Shown here piece by piece: positions 26,677 through 36,074 of a stretch of 64,000 bases of DNA; positions within the stretch are counted from its first letter, which is position 1, and each line of letters opens with the position of its first letter. Below the pieces are notes generated by a model that saw nothing but the letters and a program-made list of their open reading frames with translations, was not told the DNA's origin and made no database searches. Source of the stretch: Glaciecola nitratireducens FR1064. GTDB taxonomy: Bacteria; Pseudomonadota; Gammaproteobacteria; Enterobacterales; Alteromonadaceae. Location of the stretch: contig NC_016041.1 of assembly GCF_000226565.1 (NCBI RefSeq), forward strand, positions 124,001 through 188,000, in the 5' to 3' direction. The position numbers were made by a program, and so were the translations under genes.

Positions 26677-28389
26677 TTATTTTTCTAAAGCATCCAAGCA
26701 CACTTCACTTCCTATACTTTTCGCCGACTCTTCATTTTCCAGCTGATCACCTAAAAATAAAGGTCTTTCGTGGGTGAGTAGAACAACCATTTTCGATGTT
26801 AGCCATGGCGAAATATTGTGCCAAATGCGAGCGGCCATTGTTTCATCCATTCCATTGAAAGGCTCGTCTAAAACAACAAGCTGTGGGTTTCTTAATATAA
26901 GCCTGCATAAGCAAATACGCCTAGCTTGTCCACCAGATACTTTACCGCCAGTTTCACCTAACCATGTATTTAGGCCTTGCGGTAAATTGTTTGCCCACTC
27001 CTGCAGTTCCACTAGTTTAAGCGCCTGCCAAACTGCATCTTCTGATACGTTTGGTAAGCCTAAAGCCAAGTTGTAGCCTAATGTGCCTGCCAAAATTGAG
27101 TTACTTTGATCAAGGTAACCAAGGCGGCTGTGCCAATCAGAGGACGAGATCTCGCATAAATTGGTATTCGCATTAACTATGATAGTTGCTTGCTGTTTGG
27201 TGGCCTGCTCAGCAGACTGTGTTTTTTGTTCCTCTGTGCCCACCAGTAAGTTTGCTAGCGTCGATTTACCCGCGCCAGAACGACCATAAATGAGGTTTAT
27301 TTGTTTATTCTCTATTGAAAAAACAAGATCTTTTTTCTGACTAATTGGAATTTTAGGGTGTTGCGACACGGTTACTGAGATGGCTTCGATATCAAGCTTT
27401 GCAAAATCAGATTCGGTGTTTGGCTGCTTTACCAAGGTCTTTAATCTATTGGCAGAAAAAGACGTTTTACCCCAAGTACTAAATTGACTTGGTAGGCTCT
27501 GCAATATCTCTGAGACACCAATAAACAGCATTGCGAGCATGACTGCCGTGGGTCCGCTAATTCCTCCTGACTCTACTGAATAAAGGCCAACAATCACTAA
27601 TACAATTAATACAAGCCCAAGAATAAAGTCTAGTAATAATTGAATATTGGCTAACGTTGAGTTCAGCAACTTTTCAACATTATGAAATGCATCGAGGCGC
27701 TGAAGGATCTGCGTTTCGTGACGCTCCATTAAGCCATGGGACTGTAAAACAAAAGCCCCCTGAAGATGCTCAATGATGTTGGCTCTGAGATCACTCAGTA
27801 AAAGAGATGACGATTCGGCTAGTGTCTTCGTCTGCGAGATGGTTAGGCCGATAACGACGGCAATACACAAAAGCAGGAATCCGCCGAGATACAGCGCAAG
27901 TTCGAGCCAAATAAAGCTCAAAAATAAAGTCAGGGTCAAAATGAGCAGCGTAACGACAATGGGTGGAATGGTATAGCGAATTAAAATGCTATCGAGAGAA
28001 TCCAAATCAGCGGTAAGCTTACCCAACCATTCACTGTCTGATGTTGAGCGCAAATCACTGAGAGGTAGGCTAGACAAGCCCTTAAACAATCGTAACCTAA
28101 ACGTAGAAATTAAGCGTAAAATAGTGTCGTGATTGTAGATCCTCTCAACGTATCGTCCGACCGTGCGACTCAGTGCAAAAAAGCGAATGCCTGAGCCTGG
28201 TAAATACATATCAAATCTAACAAATACACCCGCTGTTATGGCTACACCAGTCAATGCAGTTGCGGTGATAAACCAGCCAGAAAGGGCGAGTAGAGCAACT
28301 GCCGACACTGCAGAAAAGAATGCCCAAAATACGCCCCAATATAAGCGGCCACCCTGACTTCTTATGAGTAAGTTAAACCAATACTGCAT
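26677..28389 (-). CDS. cydC: Heterodimeric ABC transporter subunit CydC
   Basis: A 570-residue ABC half-transporter. Six membrane helices in residues about 15-310 are followed by an ATPase domain with Walker A YGRSGAGKST, signature VSGGQARRI and Walker B LVVLDEP. CydDC exports cysteine and glutathione to the periplasm and is needed to assemble cytochrome bd. The start overlaps the end of cydD by 17 nt. It is last in cydABDC. No terminator is obvious after it. Confidence 0.92.
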   Translation of the reverse strand: MQYWFNLLIRSQGGRLYWGVFWAFFSAVSAVALLALSGWFITATALTGVAITAGVFVRFDMYLPGSGIRFFALSRTVGRYVERIYNHDTILRLISTFRLRLFKGLSSLPLSDLRSTSDSEWLGKLTADLDSLDSILIRYTIPPIVVTLLILTLTLFLSFIWLELALYLGGFLLLCIAVVIGLTISQTKTLAESSSLLLSDLRANIIEHLQGAFVLQSHGLMERHETQILQRLDAFHNVEKLLNSTLANIQLLLDFILGLVLIVLVIVGLYSVESGGISGPTAVMLAMLFIGVSEILQSLPSQFSTWGKTSFSANRLKTLVKQPNTESDFAKLDIEAISVTVSQHPKIPISQKKDLVFSIENKQINLIYGRSGAGKSTLANLLVGTEEQKTQSAEQATKQQATIIVNANTNLCEISSSDWHSRLGYLDQSNSILAGTLGYNLALGLPNVSEDAVWQALKLVELQEWANNLPQGLNTWLGETGGKVSGGQARRICLCRLILRNPQLVVLDEPFNGMDETMAARIWHNISPWLTSKMVVLLTHERPLFLGDQLENEESAKSIGSEVCLDALEK

Positions 28390-30103
28390 TTTCTACCTCT
28401 TTTAGCGTGTCTAAGTTGAGGTGAATATCAGCAATAGAAATGAGAGAGGGATCATGGGTTGCTATCACTAAAATGACATCGGGCTTTAAGGTTTGAAGGG
28501 CTTTAATAATGAATTTTTTGCTGATTAAATCTAATTTTGCTGAAGGTTCGTCTAATAGCACTATCGGTGCTGGATTCAATAAGACTCTAGCCAGCGCAAT
28601 ACGCTGCATTTGCCCACCGGAAAGTCCTTGTCCATGTTCTCCGATTACGGTGTCTAAACCTGAGTGATTCAAAGCTAATTCACTAGCTAAACCAAGCGTG
28701 TCCAGCGCATCTAACATGTCTTTTTTGCTTGCGTTCGGGGCCAATGCAGTGAGGTTATTATAAATCGTGTCGTTTTTAATCCACGCATTTTGCGGGAGAT
28801 AGGCTATGGGTAAATCATGGCAAGGATAAAAATGCAGTTCGCCATGCGTCACTGGAATATAGCCTGCAATAATATTCAGTAAAGTAGACTTGCCTGAGCC
28901 TGAATTACCGGTTATGACTAGGGTTTGGCCTGTGTTTAATGCAGTATTAATCGGTGCAGTCAGTGCATGATTTTCTTGAAATGCAACGCATAACTTGTGA
29001 AATTCGATGCGAGCCTTACAGTCTGGCTTTTTGCTGGTGCCGATTTCGCTGCTGAGCTGCTCATTCAAATTCTTGCGTTCATTGTATACCTGACTTTCAG
29101 AGCCTTCATTCAAAAGTACAACTAGATTATTGGCTGCGCCGATTGCGGTTGCGCGATCATGATAATACTGAGACAGATTACGTAAAGGTTGGAAGAACTC
29201 AGGGGCGAGGATTAAAATGACGAGGCCTGTAAACAGCGTAAGACTATCGGCAGGGCCCCAAGTAATGGCGCCATACAAAGAAAATCCGATATAAATAGCC
29301 AAACTCGCTATGGCGATACTGGTAAAAAATTCTAAAACGGTAGACGATAAAAAGGCGAGTTTTAGCGTCTTCATTATCACCTTGCGATAATTATCGCTAT
29401 GCTCGCCAACCTCTTCAAAAACATCATTTTCAGCGCCTAACATTTTAATCGTTGTCAGGTTGACCACCCGATCTAAAAAGTGCCCAGCTAAGCGCTGCCT
29501 GATAGTTGAATATTTTTGATTAAGCCTTTCTGCGCCCATTCCCACCAATATCATAAACAATGGAATAAGCGGGGCAGAAATTAACAACAACACTGCGCAT
29601 AACCAATTTAAATAAGCGACAACACATAAAATCAATAGTGGAGATATGAGCGCAAGCATTTGTTGCGGCCAATAGCGGGAAAAATACCCATCCATCGCTT
29701 CGACTTCCTCAACCCACTGGGCTGCTGATGCACCTACCGACGTTTCTTTCAGGTTAATAGGGCTGGATATGCGCCAATGTCCCAATATTGCGCTTCGAAT
29801 GCTGCGTCTGACATGTAAACTCGCTGTTTGCGAAAAGACTGTTTGTAGCCGAGTGAGTAAAGTACGAATGAGAAGAGCAGCAGTGAACCAGATAAATAAA
29901 TGATTTAGCGTATTAAGTGACGCATCATCAACGATGATTTTTTCAGCTAAAAAAGAAAAAGACAGCCACTGTATCAACATGAACACGGTCGACAATGCAC
30001 CAGCAATCACTGCCATTGAGAGTGCAAGGCGTTGTTTGTTTGCATGTGAACTTAAAAAATGACGGCCTGTTTGCGCAGGCCGTAATATTAACGCTTTTGA
30101 CAT
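28373..30103 (-). CDS. cydD: Heterodimeric ABC transporter subunit CydD
   Basis: A 576-residue ABC half-transporter with six membrane helices (about 25-320). Its ATPase domain has Walker A TGNSGSGKST, signature LSGGQMQRI and Walker B IVLLDEPSAKLD. It partners CydC. The gene starts 4 nt after cydB, an unusually compact arrangement that ties export of thiols directly to oxidase synthesis. Confidence 0.92.
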   Translation of the reverse strand: MSKALILRPAQTGRHFLSSHANKQRLALSMAVIAGALSTVFMLIQWLSFSFLAEKIIVDDASLNTLNHLFIWFTAALLIRTLLTRLQTVFSQTASLHVRRSIRSAILGHWRISSPINLKETSVGASAAQWVEEVEAMDGYFSRYWPQQMLALISPLLILCVVAYLNWLCAVLLLISAPLIPLFMILVGMGAERLNQKYSTIRQRLAGHFLDRVVNLTTIKMLGAENDVFEEVGEHSDNYRKVIMKTLKLAFLSSTVLEFFTSIAIASLAIYIGFSLYGAITWGPADSLTLFTGLVILILAPEFFQPLRNLSQYYHDRATAIGAANNLVVLLNEGSESQVYNERKNLNEQLSSEIGTSKKPDCKARIEFHKLCVAFQENHALTAPINTALNTGQTLVITGNSGSGKSTLLNIIAGYIPVTHGELHFYPCHDLPIAYLPQNAWIKNDTIYNNLTALAPNASKKDMLDALDTLGLASELALNHSGLDTVIGEHGQGLSGGQMQRIALARVLLNPAPIVLLDEPSAKLDLISKKFIIKALQTLKPDVILVIATHDPSLISIADIHLNLDTLKEVENAVLV

Positions 30104-30107
30104 CAGT

Positions 30108-31109
30108 TTAGTGGTAACCGCCTTCTTTTACCTTTCCTCTAAATACCCAGTAGGTCCAGCTTGTGTAAGCCAAAACAATAGGAATAACAAAAAGGAAGCC
30201 CAATAGCAGAAACAATTGCGAGTTATAAGACGATGCGGCATCGTAGATAGTAAAGTTAGGAGGCACGATGTATGGCCATTTACTCACTAGCAAACCAAGA
30301 TAGCTGAATAAGAAGATACCCATGGAGGCCACGAAAGGCATACCGTCTTGTCTCTTTTTCACTGAACGCAACACCACGAATGAACAATAAAGAGCAAGTG
30401 CTGGCAAAATCCAAATAATGCTGATGTTATCAAACCAACGTGTTTTCACAGTTTCATCAATGAATGGCGTGTAAATGCAAACGATAGTAAAAACGCTTAA
30501 AAGCCCAGCAAGCAAGCGCGGCGTTATTTTATAAGCCCAGTCTTGTACTGCACCTTCAGTTTTCATTATTAGCCAAGTGCTTCCTAGTAATGCGTAACCA
30601 GCAACTAAACCCAGCCCGGTAATCACGGTGAAAGGCGTCAGCCAGTCGAGCGCGCCGCCTGAATAAACGAAGCCTTCAGTTTCAAAGCCTTGTATGTATG
30701 CACCAACAACTGCACCTTGTGCGAATGCGGCAACAGTAGAGCCTACGGCAAAAGACCAGCTCCATAGGTGTTTAGAGGTTTTCGCTTTGAATCGAAACTC
30801 AAAAGCAACACCTCTAAAAATCAAGCCAGCGAGAAGTAAAAACACTCCAATATACAGTGCGGGTAAGAAAATTGAATAGACTAAAGGAAATGCAGCTAAA
30901 AGCCCCGCACCACCTAATACTAACCACGTTTCGTTACCGTCCCAAACGGGGGCGACTGAGTTCATCATAGTATCACGCGCTTTCTCATCAGGGGCGAAGG
31001 GAAACAATATCCCTTGCCCTAAATCGAAGCCATCCATTAATACATACATCATTAATCCAAAGCCAATGATGCCTGCCCAAATAATCGTTAAATCAAATTG
31101 TTGTTCCAT
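30108..31109 (-). CDS. cydB: Cytochrome bd-type quinol oxidase subunit II
   Basis: A 333-residue protein with about eight to nine membrane helices. The N-terminal LMDGFDLGQGILFPF and the NSVAPVWDGNETWLVLGG segment are characteristic of subunit II. Its length is that of CioB rather than the roughly 379-residue E. coli CydB. It lies 2 nt after cydA and 4 nt before cydD. No cydX-like small gene is present between them. Confidence 0.95.
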   Translation of the reverse strand: MEQQFDLTIIWAGIIGFGLMMYVLMDGFDLGQGILFPFAPDEKARDTMMNSVAPVWDGNETWLVLGGAGLLAAFPLVYSIFLPALYIGVFLLLAGLIFRGVAFEFRFKAKTSKHLWSWSFAVGSTVAAFAQGAVVGAYIQGFETEGFVYSGGALDWLTPFTVITGLGLVAGYALLGSTWLIMKTEGAVQDWAYKITPRLLAGLLSVFTIVCIYTPFIDETVKTRWFDNISIIWILPALALYCSFVVLRSVKKRQDGMPFVASMGIFLFSYLGLLVSKWPYIVPPNFTIYDAASSYNSQLFLLLGFLFVIPIVLAYTSWTYWVFRGKVKEGGYH

Positions 31110-31111
31110 GC

Positions 31112-32509
31112 TTATGCATCTCCATCGATGGCAACGTGTGCTGCTGAAAAGGGTCTGCTTGGACGCTCTATTTCGTCCATTTCGTGAGGTGCGTTAGCTT
31201 TCTCTAAGCCACCTCTAAATACTTTTAATAAGTAATAGATGCCTGAACTGAACACCAGACTGTATACCACCACGTAGCCGATTAAGGTAAATAAGGCCAT
31301 GCCGCCGGTGAGAGAGGGAGTTAAGCCTTGTGCATGGGTCATTTGACCGTAAATCAACCATGGTGCTCTGCCGGATTCTGTCACTACCCAACCCGCTAAT
31401 ACTGCGATGAAAGGGGCGACGCTCATCAAACGTAAGCCATTCAAAAACACGGTCGACTCGTACATTCTGCCTTTTGGTCTTAACACTAAGCCCCACACTG
31501 CAAACATAATCATGAGTAAACCAAGTGCTACCATAATCCGGAAAGACCAAAATACGACAAAGACCAAAGGTTGCTCTTCTTTCGGTACCTCTTTCAATCC
31601 AGGTACTTCACCGTCCCAATCATGGGTTAACACATAGCTAGCCAACTTGGGAATTTTCACTTCAAAGTGGTTCATTTGCGCTTCTTTGTCAGGAATGGCA
31701 AACAGTAGCAGTGGAACGCCCGTTGATGTTTCCCAATTTCCTTCCATCGCAGCGACTTTCATCGGCTGATGCTTTAATGTGTTTAGACCGTGAAAATCAC
31801 CAACGATTGTTTGAGCAGGTGCTAATACCAATAAAAACCACATCGCAACAGAAAGCGCTTTTTTATTCGCTTCTAACTCACGTTTTTGTATGATAAACCA
31901 TGCGCTAACCCCAGCGACAACCAACGCTGCAGTTAAAAATGACGCCAGCGCCATATGTAAAAAGCGATAACCGAATGACGGTGTAAACAGAGCATCGCTC
32001 CATGACTTCACATAATACATACCATTGATGAGCTCTAAACCATCAGGGGTTTGCATTAGAGAGTTTGCTGATAAAATCCAGAATGAAGAAATAAAGGTGC
32101 CAGACGCAACCATTATGGCTGCAAATAGGTGAACGCCCTGCGGCACTTTGTCTCGACCAAATAATAAGACACCAAGAAATGCAGCTTCTAAGAAAAAGGC
32201 TGTGATAACTTCGTAGCTTAAAACGGGCCCTAGAAAGTTAGCGGTAGCATAAGAAAAATTACTCCAGTTGGTTCCGAACTGAAAAGACATGACAATGCCT
32301 GACACAACGCCTATCCCAAAAACTACGGCAAAGACTTGGATCCAAAACTTAGATAATTTCTGCCAAATGGGATTGCCTGTTTTGAAGTGCAGTGTTTCAA
32401 ACCCTGCGATAGTGCTTGCTAGCCCGATAGTAAATACCGGAAATATAGCGTGAAAGCAGACGACAAACGCAAACTGAATTCGCGAGAGTATGAGGGGATC
32501 TAATTCCAT
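31112..32509 (-). CDS. cydA: Cytochrome bd-type quinol oxidase subunit I, short Q-loop (CIO-like)
   Basis: A 465-residue oxidase subunit. Heme ligands and motifs seen are the early His in CFHAIFPVFTIG, the His in YRFLHMALASF, and the Met of the GQMTHAQG region next to the SGRAPW segment (the GRQPW-type motif). E. coli CydA is about 522 residues; here the periplasmic quinol loop after GDFHGLNTLKHQPMK is short, as in cyanide-insensitive oxidases. It reduces oxygen to water using ubiquinol or menaquinol and supports growth at low oxygen or under respiratory poisons. The upstream region contains a perfect palindrome at 32602-32615. Confidence 0.95.
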   Translation of the reverse strand: MELDPLILSRIQFAFVVCFHAIFPVFTIGLASTIAGFETLHFKTGNPIWQKLSKFWIQVFAVVFGIGVVSGIVMSFQFGTNWSNFSYATANFLGPVLSYEVITAFFLEAAFLGVLLFGRDKVPQGVHLFAAIMVASGTFISSFWILSANSLMQTPDGLELINGMYYVKSWSDALFTPSFGYRFLHMALASFLTAALVVAGVSAWFIIQKRELEANKKALSVAMWFLLVLAPAQTIVGDFHGLNTLKHQPMKVAAMEGNWETSTGVPLLLFAIPDKEAQMNHFEVKIPKLASYVLTHDWDGEVPGLKEVPKEEQPLVFVVFWSFRIMVALGLLMIMFAVWGLVLRPKGRMYESTVFLNGLRLMSVAPFIAVLAGWVVTESGRAPWLIYGQMTHAQGLTPSLTGGMALFTLIGYVVVYSLVFSSGIYYLLKVFRGGLEKANAPHEMDEIERPSRPFSAAHVAIDGDA

Positions 32510-32893
32510 ATCGTTACCTATTGATGTAAATGATTACAAAAGTGTCAACCGAACAGGTGAATATAAAAAAATTAAAAACTGGCGGATGGCAAATTACTGA
32601 CGCTTAGTACTAAGCACGAACTGCTCCAATATTTTAAATTAGAACAAAATTTTTTTGATTACGGAAATGACGTGTCTGCAGAAAGCAGGTTGTGAGTTGT
32701 AAGGTCCATCAACGGAGCCTTTCATCGATTCAAGGCGGTAGTTCAAAAAGCGTAACACGATGACACGCTGAAAGGTCAAATAAGCTAAGAAATACCTACA
32801 AGAATTGGTTATTGCTAATTATGGCAAGAAGATGTGTCATATTTGGCAGGATAGTTTGATGTGTGAAGTTAGTTAGCAAACAGTTAACTAAAT
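32510..32893. other. Upstream region of the cyd operon
   Basis: This 384-bp spacer holds the cydA promoter on the minus strand and the 3' flank of the small hypothetical gene. It is AT-rich near 32625-32665. Apart from the 14-bp palindrome at 32602-32615, I saw no clear FNR or ArcA box and no small gene. Confidence 0.5.
32602..32615. promoter_or_regulatory. Perfect 14-bp palindrome upstream of cydA
   Basis: GCTTAGTACTAAGC is fully self-complementary and centred about 100 nt upstream of the cydA start. It is a candidate operator for the respiratory operon; no known regulator motif is matched. Confidence 0.35.
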
Positions 32894-33193
32894 CTACTTT
32901 CGTCTTTCTATTGCCGGAATATCAAAATAAGCATCAGGTGATTTTCTTTTGAGCGCTTGAAGGCCATTTTTTCGTTCGGCCCTTTGAGCTGTTGTTTCGC
33001 CGAATACTGTAATATGTTCTCGTTCAATTAATTCAGAGGCTTCTGATTTCGTTATCACACCGAGGAGCTCGCCAGCAAGAAGCAAGCCTTCGCTTCGATG
33101 CTTTAACTTATCATCCGTTTTTCCTTTTTTGGCAGCGATGAAGACGGCTCTAAGTTGGTCCGCGCAGTATTTTGTAAATGCTTGCTTATCCAT
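32894..33193 (-). CDS. Small conserved-looking hypothetical protein
   Basis: A 99-residue, charged, probably all-helical soluble protein (MDKQAFTKYCADQLRAVFIAAKKGK at its start region). It has no signal peptide or membrane segment. A good AAAGGAGCGGAT precedes the ATG, which supports translation. It lies 22 nt downstream of the flavin monooxygenase gene on the same strand and may be co-transcribed. I do not recognise the family. Confidence 0.65.
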   Translation of the reverse strand: MDKQAFTKYCADQLRAVFIAAKKGKTDDKLKHRSEGLLLAGELLGVITKSEASELIEREHITVFGETTAQRAERKNGLQALKRKSPDAYFDIPAIERRK

Positions 33194-33215
33194 ATCCGCT
33201 CCTTTTGATCGAGCA

Positions 33216-34688
33216 CTAACTTGCTTTTGCCTGCTGAGCCTTGGTAAATTTCAAAACACCATCTTCAAGAGGCTCTTTTAGCAGTGCGTTTTTCTCAAAG
33301 CCATAGTCTTGCGTAAGGCGCCATGGCATAGTTGTGCTTTGGCGAGGTAATATTTCATTAGCACGTTTTACATAACCGGATGAAAAATCAAATAAGGCCT
33401 CTTCTTCAAGCGCCTCAGGATCATCAAGCTGTGGATTGGCAATAGTTAGATTATGCCGCTGCATGTGATTAAGTAAACGACACACATAATGAGAAACGAT
33501 ATCGGCTTTCAAAGTCCACGAGGCATTTAAGTAACCAAACACAATGGCCATGTTAGGTATATTCGAAAACATACAGCCTTTATAATAAAAATGGTCCGCG
33601 AAATTAGCTTCAACACCGTCAATAGTAAATGCAACCTTACCTGCCATCGCAAGTTTTAAGCCAGTTGCGGTAACAATAACGTCAGCCTCTAGATGTTTAC
33701 CTGAAGTCAGTTGAATACCTGTTTTAGTAAAATGCTTGATGTGGTCGGTTTGAATACTGGCCTTACCTTCGCGCATCGCGGTGAACATGTCTCCGTCAGG
33801 AACCAAACAAAGTCGCTGGTCCCACGGATTGTAAGGAGGAGTAAAGTCAGTTGCGTTAGGTTCGCTGCCTAATGCCTTTTTGACATCTTTCATCAACATC
33901 TTTGTTACCCATTTGGGCTTGCTGCGTGAATATTTAAAAAGTATTTTTTGTAACCATACATTGCGTTTGCGGACAATATTGTACGCCCATTGGCTTGGCA
34001 TTATCCTACCTAAGCCATTCGCAATTTTATCTTCAGAAGGACGTACTGCATACCAAGTCGGTGTACGCTGAAGCATCGTTACGTGTTCGGCGGTTTTTGC
34101 CATGTTGGGTAATAGTGTTACAGCAGTCGCACCTGAGCCTATTACAACGACCTTCTTATTTGTGTAATCTAAATCTTTTGGCCAAAATTGAGGGTGAACA
34201 ATTTGTCCCTCAAATTCTTCGCGTCCTTCAAATACCGCATCATGGGCTTGTTCATAGTCATAATATCCGGTTCCCATATACAAAAAACGAGCGCGTTTTT
34301 CATGCTGGTTGCCAAGTTTATCGGTGACTGTGAGAGTCCAGAGCGCTTCTTCCGTGGACCAACTAGCAGAGAGCATTTTATGGCCGAAAGCAATGTTCTT
34401 GCGCAACTGGTATTTTTCAACGATGCGGGTAATGTAGGTAAGGATAGATGGTCCATCCGCAATCGCTTTTTTTTCTGTCCAGGGTTCAAAGTCAAAACCA
34501 AGCGTATGCATGTCACTGTCGGAACGCACGCCAGGATAGTTAAATAGGCTCCAAGTACCGCCAATATCATCGCGCTGTTCTAACATGGTGAACGTGTGAG
34601 TAGGGCATTCACGCTTGAGGTGCACGGCCATACCAATTCCAGAAATACCCGCTCCAGCAATCAGCACATCTACTATTTGTTCAGCCAT
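33216..34688 (-). CDS. Flavin-containing (Baeyer-Villiger-type) monooxygenase
   Basis: A 490-residue FAD- and NADPH-dependent monooxygenase. The FAD-binding motif GAGISGIGMA is near residue 11. A Baeyer-Villiger fingerprint-like segment FEGQIVHPQFWP is near 161 (F-x-G-x-x-x-H-x-x-x-W-P). The NADPH-binding motif VVIGSGATAVTLLP is near 180. DDIGGTWSLFNYPGVRSDSD is the usual loop after the first Rossmann fold. The enzyme would insert oxygen into a ketone or oxidise a heteroatom; the substrate is not readable. It is followed closely by a small hypothetical gene. Confidence 0.9.
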   Translation of the reverse strand: MAEQIVDVLIAGAGISGIGMAVHLKRECPTHTFTMLEQRDDIGGTWSLFNYPGVRSDSDMHTLGFDFEPWTEKKAIADGPSILTYITRIVEKYQLRKNIAFGHKMLSASWSTEEALWTLTVTDKLGNQHEKRARFLYMGTGYYDYEQAHDAVFEGREEFEGQIVHPQFWPKDLDYTNKKVVVIGSGATAVTLLPNMAKTAEHVTMLQRTPTWYAVRPSEDKIANGLGRIMPSQWAYNIVRKRNVWLQKILFKYSRSKPKWVTKMLMKDVKKALGSEPNATDFTPPYNPWDQRLCLVPDGDMFTAMREGKASIQTDHIKHFTKTGIQLTSGKHLEADVIVTATGLKLAMAGKVAFTIDGVEANFADHFYYKGCMFSNIPNMAIVFGYLNASWTLKADIVSHYVCRLLNHMQRHNLTIANPQLDDPEALEEEALFDFSSGYVKRANEILPRQSTTMPWRLTQDYGFEKNALLKEPLEDGVLKFTKAQQAKAS

Positions 34689-34834
34689 CAGTCGCTCTCT
34701 ATTTTATTGGTTTTTTATCAATGTATCGTTTATTGCTATATTTTTCATCAATTTTCCAATGTTGGGCGGAAGTTGTAAGCTTTAGGCGTTAAACCGAAAG
34801 TACACACGAAGTTGTGAAAAAATGCCTTGCCCTA

Positions 34835-35785
34835 TTAAAGCACTGAATTGTATCCAAACCAAACTTGGCTAAACCACACTGTGATAGGCAAAGTAACTAG
34901 GGTTAGGCCTGTTTGTACACTAATAAATACAGATAATATGGATGCATTTCCGCCAAGTTGCGTCGCTAATGCATAACCTGATGTGGCCGTGGGTACTGCA
35001 CCGAATAACACAGCAACGCAGGCCTCTAGTGGACCTAGACCGAGAAGTGTAGCGCCTATTCCTATGCATAATGGGAAGCCGATGAGTCTTGCGCAGGTTG
35101 AGAGGACCAACAATTGAGGTGACGACTTTAACTCACTCATTCGCAAACTTGCACCTACCGCTAGTAATACTAAAGGTAATGTGGCGCGTGCTAAAAGACC
35201 GGTTAAATCAGTTAGCAAAAATACGTACTCACCAATATCCGCAACGTTCACCAGCACACCAGCGGCAATGGATAATATCAGTGGATTCTTGACCAGTTCT
35301 TTAATTAATAAGCTGGACAAAGACTTGCTATTTTTATTGCCGTGGAGGCTCACCATCGTGACCACCAGTACCACATTCACAATAGGTATCAATATAGCCG
35401 CACCTAGCGTGGCTAAGATTAATCCTTCTTCGCCGTAAATAGCACTGGCCAATGCCAACGCGATAAAGGAGTTAAATCTTATGCTGGCCTGCAATATAGA
35501 GGTGCCTGTTGGTCTATTGACCCGATTTGTAAGGCTGATAACTAAGGCCAACATAGAAACAACAAAAAGCGACAAACCCAATATCACTGCATAACTTGGT
35601 AGAACAAGACTGCTTAGATCGGCTTTGGATATATTATAAAACAGCATTGATGGGAACAATATCCAATAGACGAGCTTATCTACACCGGGCCAAAAACCGT
35701 CCGCGGGAAAGCGTCTTGATTGCAACAGTGCACCGAACAGCAACAGTAAAAAAATAGGAAGGATTGTTAGTGATATGTCAAACAC
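34835..35785 (-). CDS. AEC-family (auxin efflux carrier-like) transporter
   Basis: A 316-residue membrane protein with about ten helices arranged as two five-helix repeats. Typical AEC features include an opening LPIFLLLLFGALLQSRRF, the FWPGVDKLVYWILFPSMLFYNI turn region, and a C-terminal half ending FGAVPTATSGYALATQLGGNA. Members export or import carboxylates such as malate; specificity is not known here. It is a monocistronic gene. Confidence 0.9.
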   Translation of the reverse strand: MFDISLTILPIFLLLLFGALLQSRRFPADGFWPGVDKLVYWILFPSMLFYNISKADLSSLVLPSYAVILGLSLFVVSMLALVISLTNRVNRPTGTSILQASIRFNSFIALALASAIYGEEGLILATLGAAILIPIVNVVLVVTMVSLHGNKNSKSLSSLLIKELVKNPLILSIAAGVLVNVADIGEYVFLLTDLTGLLARATLPLVLLAVGASLRMSELKSSPQLLVLSTCARLIGFPLCIGIGATLLGLGPLEACVAVLFGAVPTATSGYALATQLGGNASILSVFISVQTGLTLVTLPITVWFSQVWFGYNSVL

Positions 35786-36074
35786 GATACTGCCGCCGAG
35801 AAATTCTGGTATAAAATTAAGATGGCGTAATATACAGGAAATGTAATTGATTTATTAACTTTTTAATCCCTCAAAAGGTGCATCTAAGTGATGGATCTTA
35901 TTGCAGCAAAAGATGATTAGTGACATCCTCCGCACTCACACTTATTGGGTTTTCAAGCATGTTTAAAAATGCGTCTGCAGCGATGAATAAGCCCGCAGGC
36001 GAACCTTATTCAAAAGAAAGCGTATAACAACGAAAACTTGTAGCGTTTAAAAACAAAAAAGAGAAGAACTAACA

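Noticed and set aside
32519-32535. FNR box upstream of cydA (TTGATGTAAATGAT)
   Set aside because: Only one half-site fits TTGAT-N4-ATCAA and it lies very close to the start codon.
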